A DNA stretch of 64,000 nt from UBA7672 sp963784415 (GCA_963784415.1 CAWARK010000007.1:42625-106624), one strand, 5' to 3'. Shown: positions 8,686-17,851, counted from the stretch's first letter. A program made the numbers and translations. Notes: generated from the sequence alone by a model not told the origin.

Positions 8686-8688
8686 GGC

Positions 8689-9000
8689 TCAGCACCCGGC
8701 GCAAGCCGCCTTCAGTAAAGGATAGGCTGCCGCCAATGAGGCGATCGCGAGCAACACGATCGCGACGATTGCGGGCGCTATCTGTCGGGGAAACGCGAAT
8801 AGCTTTTCGTGAAGCATCAGCAGCAGTATGAGCTTCAACTCAAGCGTCATGAGCGAATATGCGAGAATGGCGGAGACTACGCCTTCAGCGCCGTACTGCC
8901 AGCCTCCGATCACCGAAGCGATCGCGTTGAAGATTAGAGCAACAACGGTCAGTCGCGGATAACTGCAAACGTAGGTCCGCAGGACCTCAAACCCAGCCAT
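8689..9000 (-). CDS. Small membrane protein, unknown
   Basis: A 103-aa hydrophobic protein with three or four predicted membrane segments (about residues 17-33, 40-62 and 73-95) and a basic loop (HEKLFAFPRQIAP). It ends only a few bases past the ccrM stop, so the two genes converge tail to tail. No family recognised. Reading-frame quality and membrane topology favour a real gene. Confidence 0.55.
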   Translation of the reverse strand: MAGFEVLRTYVCSYPRLTVVALIFNAIASVIGGWQYGAEGVVSAILAYSLMTLELKLILLLMLHEKLFAFPRQIAPAIVAIVLLAIASLAAAYPLLKAACAGC

Positions 9001-9089
9001 CGTTCGCTTACCCTCGCCTCCGCCGCCAGAAAAAAAGTTATCCTACCCCCTCGCGCCGCACCATATAATGATCCCGAAAACTCAAGGGG

Positions 9090-9743
9090 ATGAGCGTCAT
9101 GAGCCGCGTTCGAGTCAATTGCTTCTCTGTCTCACTCGACGGCTTCGGCGCCGGCCCGAACCAGAGCCTCGACAACCCGCTCGGCGAGCGCGGCCTCGAG
9201 CTGCACACCTGGTTCTTCCCGACCCACACCTTCCAGACCACCGTGCTCGGCGAGAAAAGCGGAACCACCGGCATCGACAACGACATGGCGGTTCGCGGCT
9301 TCGAGAATGTCGGCGCGTGGATCCTGGGCCGCAACATGTTTGCACACAGCCGCGGTCCATGGCCGGAGAACGACCCATGGAAAGGCTGGTGGGGCGATGC
9401 GCCGCCCTATCATTGCGACGTGTTCGTGCTCACGCATCATCCGCGCGAATCCTTCACCCTCTCCGACACGACATTCCATTTCGTGACCGACGGCATTCAC
9501 GCCGCGCTCGACAAGGCGAAGGCCTCAGCCAACGGCAAGGATGTCCGCATCGGCGGCGGCGCGTCGACGATCCGCCAATACCTGCAAGCCGGCTTGATCG
9601 ACGAGATGCACCTCGCCATCGGCCCTGTCGTGCTCGGCAAGGGCGAGCCCTTGCTGACTGGCATCGACCTCCCGGCGCTCGGCTTCAACACCGTGAAGCT
9701 GATTGCCGGCGAGAACACCGCTCACTACATCCTGTCGAAATAG
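9090..9743 (+). CDS. Dihydrofolate reductase-like / RibD C-terminal domain protein
   Basis: A 217-aa protein of the RibD C-terminal / DHFR-like fold. Seen motifs: N-terminal VRVNCFSVSLDGFGAGP, central GAWILGRNMF, FVLTHHPRESF, the nucleotide-binding KDVRIGGGASTIRQYLQAG, and the C-terminal IDEMHLAIGPVVLGKGE. Members reduce small heterocyclic or carbonyl substrates with NADPH, but stand-alone copies like this have no firm substrate. An ATG three codons downstream is also possible. It converges with the metallo-beta-lactamase-fold gene, with essentially no gap. Confidence 0.85.
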   Translation: MSVMSRVRVNCFSVSLDGFGAGPNQSLDNPLGERGLELHTWFFPTHTFQTTVLGEKSGTTGIDNDMAVRGFENVGAWILGRNMFAHSRGPWPENDPWKGWWGDAPPYHCDVFVLTHHPRESFTLSDTTFHFVTDGIHAALDKAKASANGKDVRIGGGASTIRQYLQAGLIDEMHLAIGPVVLGKGEPLLTGIDLPALGFNTVKLIAGENTAHYILSK

Positions 9744-11078
9744 CTACTGCAGCCCCCTCTTCGCCTCGGCGAGCCCCTGGTTCAGCCAGCCGAGTTCGTT
9801 GCGATTGGTCGATGCTTTCACCAGCGCCTCAAACGCAGCGACCCGCGCGCGCAGAACGTCCTTGTCGCCCGGCACGCCTTCGATGCCGACCGACGTCATC
9901 TGCAGGGCTTCCACGAGCTTGCCCTGCCCGACCAGCTTCATCGCCTCATCAGCGATCGCCTTCGGCCCGCCCGCCAGCTTCACCAGTTCCGGCGAGATGC
10001 TGTCGCGGCCTTCGGGATACATGTCCGCTGCATCACCGCCGAACCAACCGGCATAGCCTTCATAGATGCCGCGTACCGACCACGAGATCTTGCCATACCC
10101 CTCGCCCACGTCGAGTTCGGGCGGCAGCTTGATCTCGCGCATCAGCGAGTGCACGTCCTTGCCGGCATTCATGCCCTTCAGCACAGCGTCGTGCACGTAG
10201 ACGATGGCGTCGTGCATCTTCGTCAGCTGCGCTTTGACGTTCGCCTTGCCGACGATCGCAGGGCCATGGCTCGGGATCACGATCTCCGGCTCAAGCTTCA
10301 GCACAGTCTCCAGCGACGTGATGTAATCCATTGGCCAGCGCGGGCGTGTGCCGCGCAGCGTGTACATGTTCGGGAACGACTCGTAGAAATTGTCGCCCAC
10401 CATCGCGGCTTTGAGACTCGGGACCCATACCGTCAGGTGATCCGGCGTCTCGCCCGGCGTGTGCAGCAGTTGCAGCTTCACGCCGCCAACATCAAGATCA
10501 AGCTCGTCCCGGAACGTCACGTCCGGAACGATGCGCATCGCGCCCGCCGCAGCGGCGGCGACACGCGGATCGGTCCCCGCAACTGCGCCTGCGCCACCCG
10601 CGAACTGGAACTGCGCGCCATTCCTGCGCGCGAAGAAACCGCCAAGCATGCGTTGATAGCCAAGGAATTCGCCGAACTCCTCCTGCGCCACGACCTTCGC
10701 GCCGACAGACTTCCACAGCGCCACGCCGCCCGTGTGATCGCCGTGGCCATGTGTCAGGATCACATACGCAGCCTTCGTCACGCCGCTCTTCTGCAGGAGA
10801 TCGAAATGCGCCTGCGACGCCGGCGGCCGCGACGTATCGATGATGACGGCGCCAGCCGGCGTATCCAGCACGATGGTATTCGAAGAAACGTTGCGGCCGA
10901 TCACGTAGGAAAGACCCGGCGCAACCTTCGTCACCGACAGGTCTTTCGTCGGATCACCGAAGTCCATGCTCGACGGCAACGCCGGCTTCGCCGCTGCTTG
11001 CTGGCCCGATGCCGAGGGCGTCGCCTGACAGGCAGCCAGCAACACCATGCTCGCAACCAGTGTCCGCTTCAGCATCAA
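9744..11078 (-). CDS. Metallo-beta-lactamase-fold lipoprotein hydrolase
   Basis: A 444-aa exported hydrolase. The N-terminus is a lipoprotein signal (MVLLAAC, Cys17). The metal-binding motif HGHGDH is at 110-115, followed by later ligands in LLHTPGETPDHL, MVGDNFYESFPN and VIPSHGP. The segment after about residue 300 (KISWSVRGIYEGYAGWFGGD) resembles the dimerisation part of alkyl sulfatases (SdsA1-like), so an alkylsulfatase or related hydrolase is possible; I would not claim the substrate. A short intergenic region separates it from the HxlR gene, also on the minus strand. Confidence 0.87.
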   Translation of the reverse strand: MMLKRTLVASMVLLAACQATPSASGQQAAAKPALPSSMDFGDPTKDLSVTKVAPGLSYVIGRNVSSNTIVLDTPAGAVIIDTSRPPASQAHFDLLQKSGVTKAAYVILTHGHGDHTGGVALWKSVGAKVVAQEEFGEFLGYQRMLGGFFARRNGAQFQFAGGAGAVAGTDPRVAAAAAGAMRIVPDVTFRDELDLDVGGVKLQLLHTPGETPDHLTVWVPSLKAAMVGDNFYESFPNMYTLRGTRPRWPMDYITSLETVLKLEPEIVIPSHGPAIVGKANVKAQLTKMHDAIVYVHDAVLKGMNAGKDVHSLMREIKLPPELDVGEGYGKISWSVRGIYEGYAGWFGGDAADMYPEGRDSISPELVKLAGGPKAIADEAMKLVGQGKLVEALQMTSVGIEGVPGDKDVLRARVAAFEALVKASTNRNELGWLNQGLAEAKRGLQ

Positions 11079-11135
11079 AATACCTCTGGAACAGAATTGA
11101 TACCGTATCGTATCATGCGGTCCGCCCGGCGCAAG

Positions 11136-11519
11136 TTACCGTGCCATGCTCACCCGCTTCTTCGCCTGCTCGCGCTTCAGCTTGTACCCAACCCGCGCAA
11201 TCGCCTCGATCGCAGGGATCAGCTCGCGGCCCAACGGCGTTAGCGAATATTCCACCGACGGCGGCGACGTATCGACCACCCGACGATCCACAATGCCCAC
11301 GGCTTCCATTTCCTTGAGGCGCGTCGACAGCATCTTGGCAGAGATCGGCTTTACGTCCTCGCGCAGTTCGGAAAACCGTCGCGCGCCGCTGGATAGATAC
11401 CAGATGATGTTGGGCGTCCACTGCCCGCCGATCAGGTCCATGCACGCGCCGATCGGGCACATCTCAGCCTGCTCGCGAACGGCGCTCTTGCGCACTTTCA
11501 ATGGCATCGCCGTCCCCAT
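11136..11519 (-). CDS. HxlR-family transcriptional regulator
   Basis: Winged-helix regulator of about 127 aa from the ATG at 11517-11519. Typical HxlR features: CPIGACMDLIGGQWTPNIIWYL at the N-terminus, the recognition region RRFSELREDVKPISAKMLSTRLKEME, wing VEYSLTPLGREL and a helical C-terminus. Two Cys near the N-terminus could sense thiol-reactive compounds, as in several HxlR proteins. A longer ORF begins at 11636 but would run through the operator DNA, so the shorter start is preferred. It is divergent from the GST gene, its probable target. Confidence 0.88.
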   Translation of the reverse strand: MGTAMPLKVRKSAVREQAEMCPIGACMDLIGGQWTPNIIWYLSSGARRFSELREDVKPISAKMLSTRLKEMEAVGIVDRRVVDTSPPSVEYSLTPLGRELIPAIEAIARVGYKLKREQAKKRVSMAR

Positions 11520-11544
11520 GCTCACCGACCGGGTTACCCGCCGG

Positions 11545-11592
11545 TTACGTGATTTTCCAACGTAACATCGGGGTACGTGGTTTCCAAACGTA
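11545..11592. promoter_or_regulatory. Two tandem dyad operators between hxlR-type gene and GST
   Basis: Operator 1: TTACGT (11545-11550), nine bases, ACGTAA (11560-11565). Operator 2: TACGT (11574-11578), nine bases, ACGTA (11588-11592). The interiors also match (GATTTTCCA and GGTTTCCAA). Centres are 28 bp apart, a little under three helical turns. They lie in the divergent intergenic region and are the obvious binding sites for the HxlR protein. Confidence 0.75.
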
Positions 11593-11634
11593 ATCGCCCA
11601 TCCTATCTGATGGCCAACATTCAGGAGGACATCC

Positions 11635-12249
11635 ATGAAACTCTACTACATGCCGGGCGCTTGCTCGCTTGCCACTCACATCCTGCTTCGTGAAGCCGGC
11701 GCGACTGTCGAACTCGACAAGGTCGGCCGCGACAAGAAAACTGAATCCGGCGCGGATTTCATGGCGATCAACCCGAAGGGCTATGTTCCTGCGCTGCAAC
11801 TGCCGGATGGCGATATCCTCACCGAGAACGTCGTGTTGCACGGCTATGTCGCTGACACGCATCCGAATTCGAAGCTCGCTCCGGCGGCTGGCACCAAAGC
11901 GCGCCTGAAGCAGGACGAGCTCGCTGTCTTCATCTCGACCGAGATCCACAAGAGCTACGGACCGATGTTCTATCCCAATGTCACTGACGATGCGCGCAAG
12001 GCCGCTGTCGACAAGCTCGCGACGCGCTACACGCTGATCGAGAAGCTGCTGTCGGACGGCCGCACTTACCTCACCGGAGATACGTTCGCGACCGTCGACG
12101 CCTACCTGTTCACCGTCACCAACTGGTCGAACATGCTGAAGGTTGACCTCTCGGCCTTCCCGAAACTGATGGCCTTCCAGGCCCGCGTCGCCGCACGTCC
12201 CGCTGTGCAGGCCGCGCTGGTCGCCGAAGGCCTGGTGAAAGCCGCCTGA
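11635..12249 (+). CDS. Glutathione S-transferase, beta class-like
   Basis: A 204-aa GST. The N-terminal thioredoxin-like domain starts MKLYYMPGACSLATHI, matching the bacterial beta-class pattern with the Cys next to the glutathione site. The cis-Pro motif VPALQL and the LTENVVLHGYVAD glutathione-binding segment follow. The C-terminal helical domain has YLTGDTFATVDAYLFTV, the usual N-capping motif. A good AGGAGG ribosome site precedes the ATG. Position opposite an HxlR regulator with two dyad operators suggests induction by electrophiles or oxidants (inference). Confidence 0.92.
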   Translation: MKLYYMPGACSLATHILLREAGATVELDKVGRDKKTESGADFMAINPKGYVPALQLPDGDILTENVVLHGYVADTHPNSKLAPAAGTKARLKQDELAVFISTEIHKSYGPMFYPNVTDDARKAAVDKLATRYTLIEKLLSDGRTYLTGDTFATVDAYLFTVTNWSNMLKVDLSAFPKLMAFQARVAARPAVQAALVAEGLVKAA

Positions 12250-12251
12250 TC

Positions 12252-12797
12252 TTATTGCGAAGCGGAGGAGGCTTGCGCACGCGCGCGAGCCTCCTTCAGC
12301 GTTGGGTAGAACTGCATGAACACCGTGTCCGTCGCGCCCGCATGTTCCTCGTGGCATGAATAGCAGGCCTGGCTGCGCGGTATCGGCGCGCCCACCTTCG
12401 CGCCCGGACCATAGAACGTCCACGTGCCAGGACCCGCCTTCTCGTCCTTCACGTGTAGCGAGCGGCCGACAACACCACCCTGCGTCTTGCCGCCCTTGGC
12501 CGGCATGACTTCCGTCAACGGCGTACGAACTTCCAGCGCAAACGTCGCGCCGACCGGGAACACGCCAGTCTTCACGAACGCATCGTAGCTGTCCGGATCG
12601 AGCCGCACCGAGTTCAGCGTCGTCCCACCATCGCCTTCATAGGACAGCGCATACGTCGTCCCAACGGTCGGCCAGCGATCCACGTTTTCCGGAATGACAA
12701 TCTTGCCATCCGCATCGTAACTCGGCCCCGCAATGGCCGCAGCGGCGAGCGTGCCCGTGGCGAGAAGAGCCGCGGCAAATCCAATCAAGCGTTTCAT
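12252..12797 (-). CDS. Cytochrome P460-family periplasmic protein
   Basis: A 181-aa secreted protein with a signal peptide (FAAALLATGTLAAAAIAG). The mature part has the cytochrome P460 fold features PENVDRWPTVGTTYAL near the N-terminus and the c-type haem motif ACYSCHEEH (CxxCH) near the C-terminus, followed by FMQFYPTL. P460-type cytochromes oxidise hydroxylamine or bind NO; in heterotrophs the role is often nitrosative-stress defence. It converges with the GST gene, two bases apart. Start chosen because it gives a proper signal peptide. Confidence 0.88.
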   Translation of the reverse strand: MKRLIGFAAALLATGTLAAAAIAGPSYDADGKIVIPENVDRWPTVGTTYALSYEGDGGTTLNSVRLDPDSYDAFVKTGVFPVGATFALEVRTPLTEVMPAKGGKTQGGVVGRSLHVKDEKAGPGTWTFYGPGAKVGAPIPRSQACYSCHEEHAGATDTVFMQFYPTLKEARARAQASSASQ

Positions 12798-13097
12798 GTT
12801 TCGACGTCCCGTATCTGGCCCCCACTGTCGGGAGGCTCGTTGGTTGACCCTCCCTACACTGAGCTTGCGTCTCGCGTCCGACGCAAGACCCCGCGCCCCG
12901 CGATTGCAGACGAAGAGCCGACCGATCAGGACAGCGGCGCCATTCTCACGCAGGGTTGTAGGCTAGCGCACCCTGAAAGCCCTTAACCGGGGTCGGATAT
13001 TCCAAGTCACGCTGCCGCAGGCAGAGTTTCCGACAATATCTTTGCTGCAGCGCCGCAATCAGCTAGGAAAGCCGCCTTGAATTGGGAGTGACGGCGA
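12798..13097. other. Intergenic region, no gene seen
   Basis: About 300 bp between the divergent P460 and acyl-CoA dehydrogenase genes. It should contain both promoters. I see no convincing ORF, hairpin or repeat. The last 60 bases are less GC-rich and contain CAATATCTTTG, a possible promoter element. Confidence 0.4.
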
Positions 13098-14783
13098 ATG
13101 GCGGACGGCGTGATCATCTCGGACCTGCTGGCCACGGTGCAGCAGGCTGCACTCGACGCCGAGGCCTATTTCCTCGACCTGCGTAGGGGCGTCGCCACGA
13201 CGGTCGCACCGGGCGGCAAGGTCGACCGCCGCAAGATCGACGAGGAACAACGCGCCACCCACGGCCTCGCCTGGGTGCTTACCTATGTCGAGACGCTGAA
13301 AGAAACGGCGCACTGGGCCGATCGGATCGCGGCTGAGGGCAAATTCGGCGAGATCGAGCAGCTGCTCACGCAGATCCTGTTCGGCGAATACCTCAGCCAG
13401 CTCATCGGCGGCCTGCCCATGACGCAGATCGAGATCGTGCGCCCCGCCGACATGACGCAGGACCAGGCGATCATGCAGAAGCTGTTCACCACCTCGATCA
13501 CCAAGCTGGTGATGGGTGGCAACACGCCCGCCGCCCGCATGGCTGCCGCAAAACACATCCGCGGCTTCCTCGACAGCGGCAAGGCGACGGTGGAATACAC
13601 CGGCCTTGAAGAAACATTCGAACAGATCCGCGACCAGTTCCGCAAGTTCGGCAAGGAAGTCGTCGAGCCCCACGCGCATGGCTGGCACATGCGTGACGAA
13701 CTCATCCCCGACAGCGTCGTAAAACAGATGGGCGAGATGGGCGTGTTCGGCCTCACCATCCCCGAAGAGTTTGGCGGCCTCGGCCTCGGCAAGACATCGA
13801 TGTGCGTCGTCTCGGAAGAACTCAGCCGCGCCTATATCGGCGTCGGTTCGCTCGGCACGCGCTCGGAGATCGCTGCCGAACTCCTGCTCAATGGCGGCAC
13901 GCGCGCCCAGCAGGAGAAGTATCTGCCCGGCATCGCCTCGGGCGAAATCCTGCCGACCGCCGTATTCACCGAACCGAACACAGGCTCAGACCTCGGCTCG
14001 CTGCGCACGCGCGCGACGAAAGACGGCGATGCATGGAAGATCACCGGCAACAAGACCTGGATCACGCACGCCGCCCGCGCCGACCTGATGACGGTGCTCG
14101 CCCGATCGATCCCGGACACCAACAACTTCTCCGGCCTCTCCATGTTCATCTGCGAGAAGCCGCGCGGCGTTGAAGGCAACCCCTTCCCCGCCAAGGGCAT
14201 GACCGGCGGCGAGATCGAAGTGCTCGGCTATCGTGGCATGAAGGAATACGAGCTGGGATTCGATGGCTTCGAAGTCCCGGCCGGCAACCTGCTCGGCGAA
14301 GTTGAAGGCCAGGGCTTCAAGCATCTGATGGCGACCTTCGAAGGCGCCCGCATCCAGACCGCCGCGCGCGCCATCGGCGTCGCCCAGTGCGCGCTCGAAC
14401 TCGGTCTCAAATATTCGCTGGATCGCAATCAGTTCGGCCGCCAGATCTTCGACTTCCCGCGCACCTCCGACAAGCTGGTGATGATGGCGGCCGAACTCGT
14501 CGGCGTGCGCCAGCTCACCTACTTCTCGGCGCGCCAGAAGGACGAGGGCAAGCGCTGCGATCTCGAGGCCGGACTCGCAAAAATGCTGGCGGCCCGCATC
14601 GCCTGGGGCGCTGCCGACAACGCACTGCAGGTCCACGGCGGCAACGGCTTTGCGCTGGAATACCCGATCAGCCGCGTCCTCTGCGACGCCCGCATCCTCA
14701 ACATCTTCGAGGGCGCCGGCGAGGTGCAGGCCATGGTCATCGCCCGCCGCACCATCGACGAGTTTATTGGAGCCAAGAATTAG
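13098..14783 (+). CDS. mcd: Acyl-CoA dehydrogenase with N-terminal extension, probable (2S)-methylsuccinyl-CoA dehydrogenase
   Basis: FAD enzyme of the acyl-CoA dehydrogenase family, 561 aa. Residues 1-160 are an extra helical domain; the standard dehydrogenase core follows (FGLTIPEEFGGLGLGKTSM, TAVFTEPNTGSDLGSLRTRA, ITGNKTWITHAA). The end has VHGGNGFALEYPISRVLCDA and RILNIFEGAGEVQ, where the Glu of FEG is the expected catalytic base. The long N-terminal extension and this C-terminal signature match methylsuccinyl-CoA dehydrogenase of the ethylmalonyl-CoA pathway; another branched acyl-CoA dehydrogenase is the alternative. Electrons would go to EtfAB and ETF-QO, both encoded in this window. 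Confidence 0.85.
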   Translation: MADGVIISDLLATVQQAALDAEAYFLDLRRGVATTVAPGGKVDRRKIDEEQRATHGLAWVLTYVETLKETAHWADRIAAEGKFGEIEQLLTQILFGEYLSQLIGGLPMTQIEIVRPADMTQDQAIMQKLFTTSITKLVMGGNTPAARMAAAKHIRGFLDSGKATVEYTGLEETFEQIRDQFRKFGKEVVEPHAHGWHMRDELIPDSVVKQMGEMGVFGLTIPEEFGGLGLGKTSMCVVSEELSRAYIGVGSLGTRSEIAAELLLNGGTRAQQEKYLPGIASGEILPTAVFTEPNTGSDLGSLRTRATKDGDAWKITGNKTWITHAARADLMTVLARSIPDTNNFSGLSMFICEKPRGVEGNPFPAKGMTGGEIEVLGYRGMKEYELGFDGFEVPAGNLLGEVEGQGFKHLMATFEGARIQTAARAIGVAQCALELGLKYSLDRNQFGRQIFDFPRTSDKLVMMAAELVGVRQLTYFSARQKDEGKRCDLEAGLAKMLAARIAWGAADNALQVHGGNGFALEYPISRVLCDARILNIFEGAGEVQAMVIARRTIDEFIGAKN

Positions 14784-14847
14784 GCGCGCGAAGAACTAGG
14801 TTTGAGCCCTGTGGCGACCTATCTTCCTGTGCAAACAGGAGCGCCAC

Positions 14848-15114
14848 ATGGCCGAACCTATCCGCAAGGACCTTCCCGTCTTCCTCCATGATGGCAACGT
14901 CGCCATTGGCGCAGTGCGCGGCATGAGCGGGAATGACGTCATCATCTACATCGAGAACGCTGGCGACTTCACCCTGCCCCGCAGCGCCGTGAAAGACGTG
15001 CACGAGCACAAGGTGATCCTCGATGGATCAAAGCTCGACGCGAAAGTACGCACCGCGATCGGGCGGGCACACGCTGCCGAAGACGATGAAGACCACACGC
15101 CTACCGAAGATTGA
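14848..15114 (+). CDS. Conserved small protein, PRC-barrel-like, unknown function
   Basis: An 88-aa acidic cytoplasmic protein. It has a small beta-rich core (PVFLHDGNVAIGAVRGMSG, DVIIYIENAGDFTLPRSAV) that resembles a PRC-barrel or DUF2171-like domain, then a charged tail (AEDDEDHTPTED). A clear upstream gap of 64 bp with CAGGAG before the ATG suggests independent translation. It follows the dehydrogenase on the same strand and converges with the yciB gene. No specific function can be assigned. Confidence 0.65.
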   Translation: MAEPIRKDLPVFLHDGNVAIGAVRGMSGNDVIIYIENAGDFTLPRSAVKDVHEHKVILDGSKLDAKVRTAIGRAHAAEDDEDHTPTED

Positions 15115-15126
15115 TCGCCGGCCAGG

Positions 15127-15837
15127 TCAGCCCGCAGGCGTCGCGTCCGGCGCAGCTTTCTTGTGCGCCACGGGCACGGATGTCGCGGCAGTGGCGACAA
15201 CGTCCTTGCGCTCGATCTCGCCTTCAGGAATGCGGTGCTTCTGCATGATGCGCGTGAGCAGCCACGCATAGATCCCGCTCGCCGGCATGATCAGCACGAC
15301 CTTGAACAGGATCCAGACGTTCACCCCGTCCATCTGCATGCCGAACAGGTTGTAGATCTGGCCGGGGGCATAGACCTGCCGCACCACTTCGTTGGCGATC
15401 GCGGTCGCGACGAAGAACCAGGCAAAGCTCCAGGTGAACTGGTCCCAGCCCTTCTGCGTGTAGTGGAAGGTCTTCTCGAGAATGTACTTGAAGAAGTTCT
15501 TCTTGAAGAACAGTCCGGCGAACAGGAACAGCGCGAAGCCGAGGTTGAAGATCGTCACCTTGATCTGCACCCACATCGGGTTGTGCGTTACCAGCGTGAG
15601 AACCCCGAAAATCACGGTGATAGCTGACGCAATCAGCGGAAAGATCGGCAGGCGCTTGAGCACGACCTGCATCGCGATCACGGCGATGACGGTGGCGATG
15701 ATCAGGGCCCACGTGCCGTCCTCGACCTTGCCCGTGATGGCGTTGACGACGAACAGGGCGACCAGCGGGCCAAACTCGCTGGCGATATTGACGGTCTGCT
15801 CCGCGTTGAACGGATAGATCTTTTTCACCCAGCTCAT
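15127..15837 (-). CDS. yciB: Inner membrane protein YciB / septation protein A
   Basis: A 236-aa multi-pass membrane protein. Five or six hydrophobic segments are visible, with the family-typical stretches NIASEFGPLVALFVVN, PMWVQIKVTIFNLGFALFLFAGLFF (loop and helix), WDQFTWSFAWFFVATAIANEVV and WILFKVVLIMPASGIYAWL. YciB is linked to cell-envelope synthesis and division. The C-terminus has an extra Ala/Lys/Pro-rich tail of about 30 residues. Gene faces the DUF2171-like gene tail to tail. Confidence 0.92.
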   Translation of the reverse strand: MSWVKKIYPFNAEQTVNIASEFGPLVALFVVNAITGKVEDGTWALIIATVIAVIAMQVVLKRLPIFPLIASAITVIFGVLTLVTHNPMWVQIKVTIFNLGFALFLFAGLFFKKNFFKYILEKTFHYTQKGWDQFTWSFAWFFVATAIANEVVRQVYAPGQIYNLFGMQMDGVNVWILFKVVLIMPASGIYAWLLTRIMQKHRIPEGEIERKDVVATAATSVPVAHKKAAPDATPAG

Positions 15838-16045
15838 ACCCGCTGAATCCCTCGGCGACCGACCCGTTCAGACATCTGATAAGGGCGGCCCCACGCTTCA
15901 AGTCCTATAGACGGCCTCAAATGCCGTAAATACCGCAACGCGAATTACACTGCTCCGGGGCTCTCGCATCCGCGCGTTTCGCCCATCATCGCCCTTCCTC
16001 AGGCGACAGGAGCAGATAGGATCATCAAAAAAGCGGGAGAATTCG

Positions 16046-17230
16046 ATGAAACACATGGCAGCTGCGGCGCTGGTCCTCGCTCTGGCGGGATGCGCAACCC
16101 AGCCGTCTATGTCGCAGGCGAATGTCGGCTGGGCCGGCGCCTGGGGCGCCTCCCCCACCATCCCCCCACCCGGCTCCCGCAGTTTCGACAACCAGACTGT
16201 CCGCCAGGTCGTGCGGCTCAGCCAGGGCGGCGACACGTTCCGCATACGGTTCACGAACGAGTATGGCGAGAAGGCGCTCGACTTCGGTGGCGCAACCGTG
16301 GCGATCGCCGGATCTGACGGAAAACCCACAGGCCCGCAGGTGGCCGTCACGTTCGCAGGTCGCGAAACCACAATCATTCCGCCCGGCGCTCCGCTGTTGA
16401 GCGATCCGATCCGCATCAGCGCGAAGGCGCTCGATTCCCTGTCGATCACGATATTCCTGCCAACAGCAACTGGCCCCTGCACGTGCCATTTCGCTGGCAC
16501 GGCGACGACATGGATTTCTGCCCCGGGCAACTTCACGCAAGCGGGCTTCGAGGCGGCGCAGACCACGACCACGCGCGCCTTCATTTCTGCGATCGAGGTC
16601 GAGACGGCATCGCCCCGCACCATCATCGCCTTTGGCGATTCCATCACCGATGGAACGGCCTCGACGACCAACGCCAATCACCGCTGGCCCGATATCCTAG
16701 CCGATCGGCTTGTGGCCGCTGGGCAAACCATTGCGATCTCCAACCAGGCCATCGCCGGCAACCGCGTGCTCACGCAGCAGATGCCGATCTTTGGCGAGAA
16801 CGCCCTCGCCCGGTTCGATCGCGACATCAGCTCCGTGCCCAATGCGAAATGGCTCGTCGTCCTCGAGGGCGTCAACGACATCGGCGCCGGCGGAGCGACG
16901 CCGCCCTCGGCGGACCAGATCATCGCAGGCTATGAGCAGCTGATCGCCCGTTCGCATGCGCAGGGCATCAAGGTCTATTTCGCGACCATCCTGCCGTATG
17001 AAGGCGCGCGCTACTTCCTGGAAGTCGGCGAGGGCGTCCGCCAGCAGGTCAACACGTGGATCCGCACGTCGGGAAAACCTGATGGCGTGATCGACTTCGA
17101 CGCCGCGATGAAAGACCCGGCCAATCCGCGCAAGATGAAGGCGGAGCTGCAATCCGGCGACTGGTTGCATCCGAATGACGCCGGCTACAAGGTGATGGGT
17201 GAGGCCATAGACCTCGCCTTCTTCAAGTAG
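16046..17230 (+). CDS. SGNH/GDSL-family lipoprotein hydrolase
   Basis: A 394-aa exported esterase-type enzyme. Lipobox LAGC gives Cys16. Residues about 30-180 form an N-terminal beta-rich domain (WAGAWGASPTIPPP, TVRQVVRLSQGGDTFRIRFTN). The SGNH catalytic domain follows: block I FGDSITDG (196-203, nucleophile Ser), block III GVNDIG, and block V HPNDAGYKVM (from 375) with catalytic Asp and His. This two-domain layout is common in carbohydrate-esterase-like SGNH proteins; deacetylation of a polysaccharide is plausible but unproven. Confidence 0.9.
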   Translation: MKHMAAAALVLALAGCATQPSMSQANVGWAGAWGASPTIPPPGSRSFDNQTVRQVVRLSQGGDTFRIRFTNEYGEKALDFGGATVAIAGSDGKPTGPQVAVTFAGRETTIIPPGAPLLSDPIRISAKALDSLSITIFLPTATGPCTCHFAGTATTWISAPGNFTQAGFEAAQTTTTRAFISAIEVETASPRTIIAFGDSITDGTASTTNANHRWPDILADRLVAAGQTIAISNQAIAGNRVLTQQMPIFGENALARFDRDISSVPNAKWLVVLEGVNDIGAGGATPPSADQIIAGYEQLIARSHAQGIKVYFATILPYEGARYFLEVGEGVRQQVNTWIRTSGKPDGVIDFDAAMKDPANPRKMKAELQSGDWLHPNDAGYKVMGEAIDLAFFK

Positions 17231-17250
17231 AGGCACGTCTCAAGTCGCGG

Positions 17251-17772
17251 TCACCGCTTCATGCGGATATTGCCGAGATAGTCCTTCTTGCCGAGGGGGG
17301 CGCCTTTCATGCGGAAGATGTCGTAAGCGGTCGTCGCGTGGAAATGCATGTTGCCGAGCGAGAAGGTGAGCAGGAAGCCTTCGCCCGTGAATGGTAGCTG
17401 CATTTCGCCGAGATTGAAGATCACGTCCTTGTCCTCAAGCGCGTTGATCTCGTCCCGCGTGTAACCCTTGAGCTGTACGACAGCGTCATGCAGACGCGCC
17501 TGCAGCGCGTCGAAGTCGTCGCCCGGCGTTCCATAGGGTGGTTTGAACACGCCGCCCTTCACGCCCTCGATGGCGCCAACCGAATGGCCAATCGCGGCCT
17601 GTACCTGATAGCGCAGCGGTAGCATGTTCTCGTAAATGCGCGCGTTCAGCATCTCCGTCAGGTCGATGCCGTTCTCTTCGCAATGCTTGCGGCCGATCTT
17701 CAGCACCCCCTCCAGCCCGCCTAGGGTCTGGAGGAATAGCGCAGCAGTCGCATCGTAAAGCGTCGTCGTCAT
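17251..17772 (-). CDS. DUF1993 family protein
   Basis: A 173-aa cytoplasmic helical protein from the ATG at 17770-17772. Features: MTTTLYDATAALFLQTLGGLEG, ARIYENMLPLRYQVQAAIGHS, and the C-terminal FLLTFSLGNMHFHATTAYDIFR with conserved His, which match DUF1993 and the wider DinB-like four-helix group. Function unknown. An upstream extension of the frame to 18027 runs antisense-like through the end of the XRE gene and is not credible as coding. The XRE regulator lies immediately upstream on the same strand. Confidence 0.85.
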   Translation of the reverse strand: MTTTLYDATAALFLQTLGGLEGVLKIGRKHCEENGIDLTEMLNARIYENMLPLRYQVQAAIGHSVGAIEGVKGGVFKPPYGTPGDDFDALQARLHDAVVQLKGYTRDEINALEDKDVIFNLGEMQLPFTGEGFLLTFSLGNMHFHATTAYDIFRMKGAPLGKKDYLGNIRMKR

Positions 17773-17851
17773 TTGATTTTCTCCACCCCGTTCTGGCTCG
17801 CGCAAGGCTAGGACGGGGAAACGCCGATGGCAAACATTGAGCCGGCGCCGT

